Positions 62,744 to 64,000 of a DNA stretch of 64,000 nt are shown one piece after another. This DNA is from Terripilifer ovatus (lineage in GTDB: Bacteria > Pseudomonadota > Alphaproteobacteria > Rhizobiales > Beijerinckiaceae). A program made the position numbers and the translations under genes. The stretch spans positions 1-64,000 of the forward strand of contig JARHVB010000024.1 of assembly GCA_029222685.1 (NCBI GenBank). Direction: 5' to 3'. Each line of letters begins with the position of its first letter. Positions within the stretch are counted from its first letter, which is position 1. Below the pieces are notes generated by a model. It saw nothing but the letters and a program-made list of their open reading frames with translations, searched no databases and was not told the origin of the DNA.

Positions 62744-64000
62744 ATGAGAAAGGCTTTTCTGGCGATGGTCCTGGCGGCAAGCTCGGCCGTCGAGGGGCAG
62801 TCGGCTGACCTTGGCAAGGTCAGCGCAAATACTCCTGTCGATTGGACCGGGCCTTTCGTTGGCAGTCATTTCGCCTACGCGAGCGGACATTCAAACTTTT
62901 CCTTGGTCGGGCCCGGGATGCCGCCATCCTCGGGCGCGATCGACTTGACCAATCCAATCGATGCTTTCAAGGGGACGGGATCGTATGCGTTAGGGTTGGG
63001 TGGCGGATACAACTACATGCTGCCTTCGCGCATGGTCGTCGGCCTTGAGGCCGACATTTCCTTTCCAAATACGGTTTCCGGAATTGCCACAACGACGGGC
63101 GTTCAGGGTTCGCAAACGCTTACGCAAACCGTGCTGACATCTGGAACGCTGCGGGCACGTGTGGGATATGCGCCGGGCTCCTGGCTGTTCTATGCGACGG
63201 GCGGCCTCGCATGGAGCTATGATGAGGCGCAGCTCGGGCCGGTCGATGCTCCAGAAGACACAACCAAGACCACGCGACTTGGAACGGTGTGGGGCGTGGG
63301 CGCCGAACTCGCGCTATCGAACAACTGGTCCGCCCGGTTTGAATATCTCTCCACAAACTTCGGAGGGAAAGAGATTGGGTTCGGTGGAACCGCGCAGCGC
63401 CTGTCATCGGACCTCGCGGTTCAGACCGCCCGCCTCGGCGTCAATTACCGCTTTGGCAAGGAGGGACAGCGGGGTCTACAGGATGGCTTGACACCGTTCG
63501 AAACTGATCGGTTCGCTCTGCACGGACAGACTACCTACCTCCAACAATACGCAGCACCGTTTCGGTCGCCCTATATCGGCACAAACAGTCTCATCCCCAA
63601 CCAGACCCGACAGACTTGGGATGTGACGCTGTATGCTGGATTTCGCCCCTGGTCAGGCGGAGAGGTCTGGATCAACCCCGAGATCGATCAGGGGTTTGGC
63701 TTGAGTTCGACCGTCGGTGTGGCCGGCTTTCCAAGTGGCGAGGCCTACAAGGTCGGAGCGGCGGTTCCCTACGCGCGCATCCCGCGCGCGTTCTTCCGTC
63801 AGACCTTCGATCTGGGAGGAGAGACGAAAAAGATCGACGCCGACATCAACCAGTTCGCGGGGAGCCAGACGTCGGATCGACTGATCCTGACCCTTGGGAA
63901 ATTTGCGGTCACCGACGTGTTCGACACCAACAAATATGCTCATGATCCGCGCAAGGATTTCATGAATTGGTCGGTCGTTGACACCGGCACCTTCGATTAC
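62744..64000 (+). CDS. Outer-membrane beta-barrel protein fused to an OprB-like carbohydrate porin (partial)
   Basis: Open to the window edge (419 codons). A signal peptide (MRKAFLAMVLAASSAVEGQSA) is followed by an Omp25/31-type eight-stranded barrel in residues 30-235 (WTGPFVGSHFAYASG, SYALGLGGGYNYML, RARVGYAPGSWLFYATGGLAWSY, ARFEYLST, ARLGVNYRFG). The second part begins QTTYLQQYAAPFRSPYIGTNSLIPNQTRQTWDVTLYAGFRPW, the OprB/carbohydrate-selective porin pattern. The 3' end is outside the window. The start ATG has only a weak GTAGG site. Such two-barrel chains are known in Bradyrhizobium-type genomes. Confidence 0.8.
   Translation, partial: MRKAFLAMVLAASSAVEGQSADLGKVSANTPVDWTGPFVGSHFAYASGHSNFSLVGPGMPPSSGAIDLTNPIDAFKGTGSYALGLGGGYNYMLPSRMVVGLEADISFPNTVSGIATTTGVQGSQTLTQTVLTSGTLRARVGYAPGSWLFYATGGLAWSYDEAQLGPVDAPEDTTKTTRLGTVWGVGAELALSNNWSARFEYLSTNFGGKEIGFGGTAQRLSSDLAVQTARLGVNYRFGKEGQRGLQDGLTPFETDRFALHGQTTYLQQYAAPFRSPYIGTNSLIPNQTRQTWDVTLYAGFRPWSGGEVWINPEIDQGFGLSSTVGVAGFPSGEAYKVGAAVPYARIPRAFFRQTFDLGGETKKIDADINQFAGSQTSDRLILTLGKFAVTDVFDTNKYAHDPRKDFMNWSVVDTGTFDY

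Noticed and set aside
1-64000. CRISPR arrays, tRNA and rRNA genes
   Set aside because: I saw no regularly spaced repeats, no tRNA cloverleaf with the TTCGA arm in context, and no rRNA-like stretch on either strand. A dedicated tRNA/CRISPR scan was not possible by eye.

Overview
The window reads as a GC-rich accessory replicon or integrated element of an alphaproteobacterium of the order Hyphomicrobiales (Rhizobiales), most like the Bradyrhizobium/Nitrobacter/Rhodopseudomonas group. The reasons are a Ti/pSym-type conjugation module (traCDG, oriT, traAFBH, TraR/TraM) with its usual rhizobial small DUF-type proteins, FNR/FixK-like boxes, and Alphaproteobacteria-style PHA, stress and RND genes. 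The genus is an inference from gene content.

Layout. (1) 0-8.4 kb: accessory and establishment genes of the conjugative element: tightly overlapping small ORFs, an ArdC-type anti-restriction protein, DUF736, DUF4326 and WGR-domain proteins, a repeated GC-rich palindrome and an 88-bp repeat. (2) 8.5-18.9 kb: conjugation: a secreted or anchored nuclease, traG-traD-traC on the minus strand, an oriT at about 11.6 kb, traA-traF-traB-traH on the plus strand, then the quorum-sensing pair traM (+) and traR (-). The trb mating-pair genes and traI are not in the window. (3) 19-25.4 kb: a minus-strand CzcCBA-type heavy-metal RND operon with an embedded PII-like gene. (4) 25.4-30 kb: a scarred zone holding relics of a metal P-type ATPase, an IS5-type transposase and an ImuB-like polymerase, around an intact universal stress protein and an amino-acid permease. 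(5) 30-41.5 kb: a phasin-like protein, PHA synthase, a MaoC-phosphotransacetylase fusion, acetate kinase, an HlyD/RbbA-like/permease exporter, an SRPBCC protein and a second universal stress protein. (6) 41.8-49.3 kb: a P1B-4 metal ATPase, a ClpX-type zinc-finger protein, a His-rich secreted protein, a ferritin-like protein, MgtC, a double zinc ribbon protein, a CDF transporter and a membrane protein. (7) 49.4-55.8 kb: an operon of PRPP-synthetase-like protein, phosphoketolase-like enzyme, beta-CASP nuclease and AMP-phosphorylase-like enzyme. (8) 55.9-64 kb: a zinc-finger pseudogene, a persulfide-dioxygenase-like protein with a thioredoxin-reductase-like flavoprotein, a TPR protein, a DUF2235 hydrolase, and a beta-barrel/porin fusion cut by the window edge.

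How it fits together. The left third moves the element and the rest is cargo. The cargo falls into metal efflux and storage and an energy/survival set. In the survival set, phosphoketolase would give acetyl phosphate, AckA would draw ATP from it, and the Pta-like domain would pass acyl groups to CoA and so to PHA. AMP phosphorylase and the PRPP-synthetase homologue point to nucleotide-ribose recycling. Universal stress proteins and FNR/FixK-like boxes (an identical TTGATCTCGCTCAA upstream of the phasin and of one usp gene) suggest oxygen-limited induction. This metabolic reading is inference; the gene identities rest on the motifs given in each entry.
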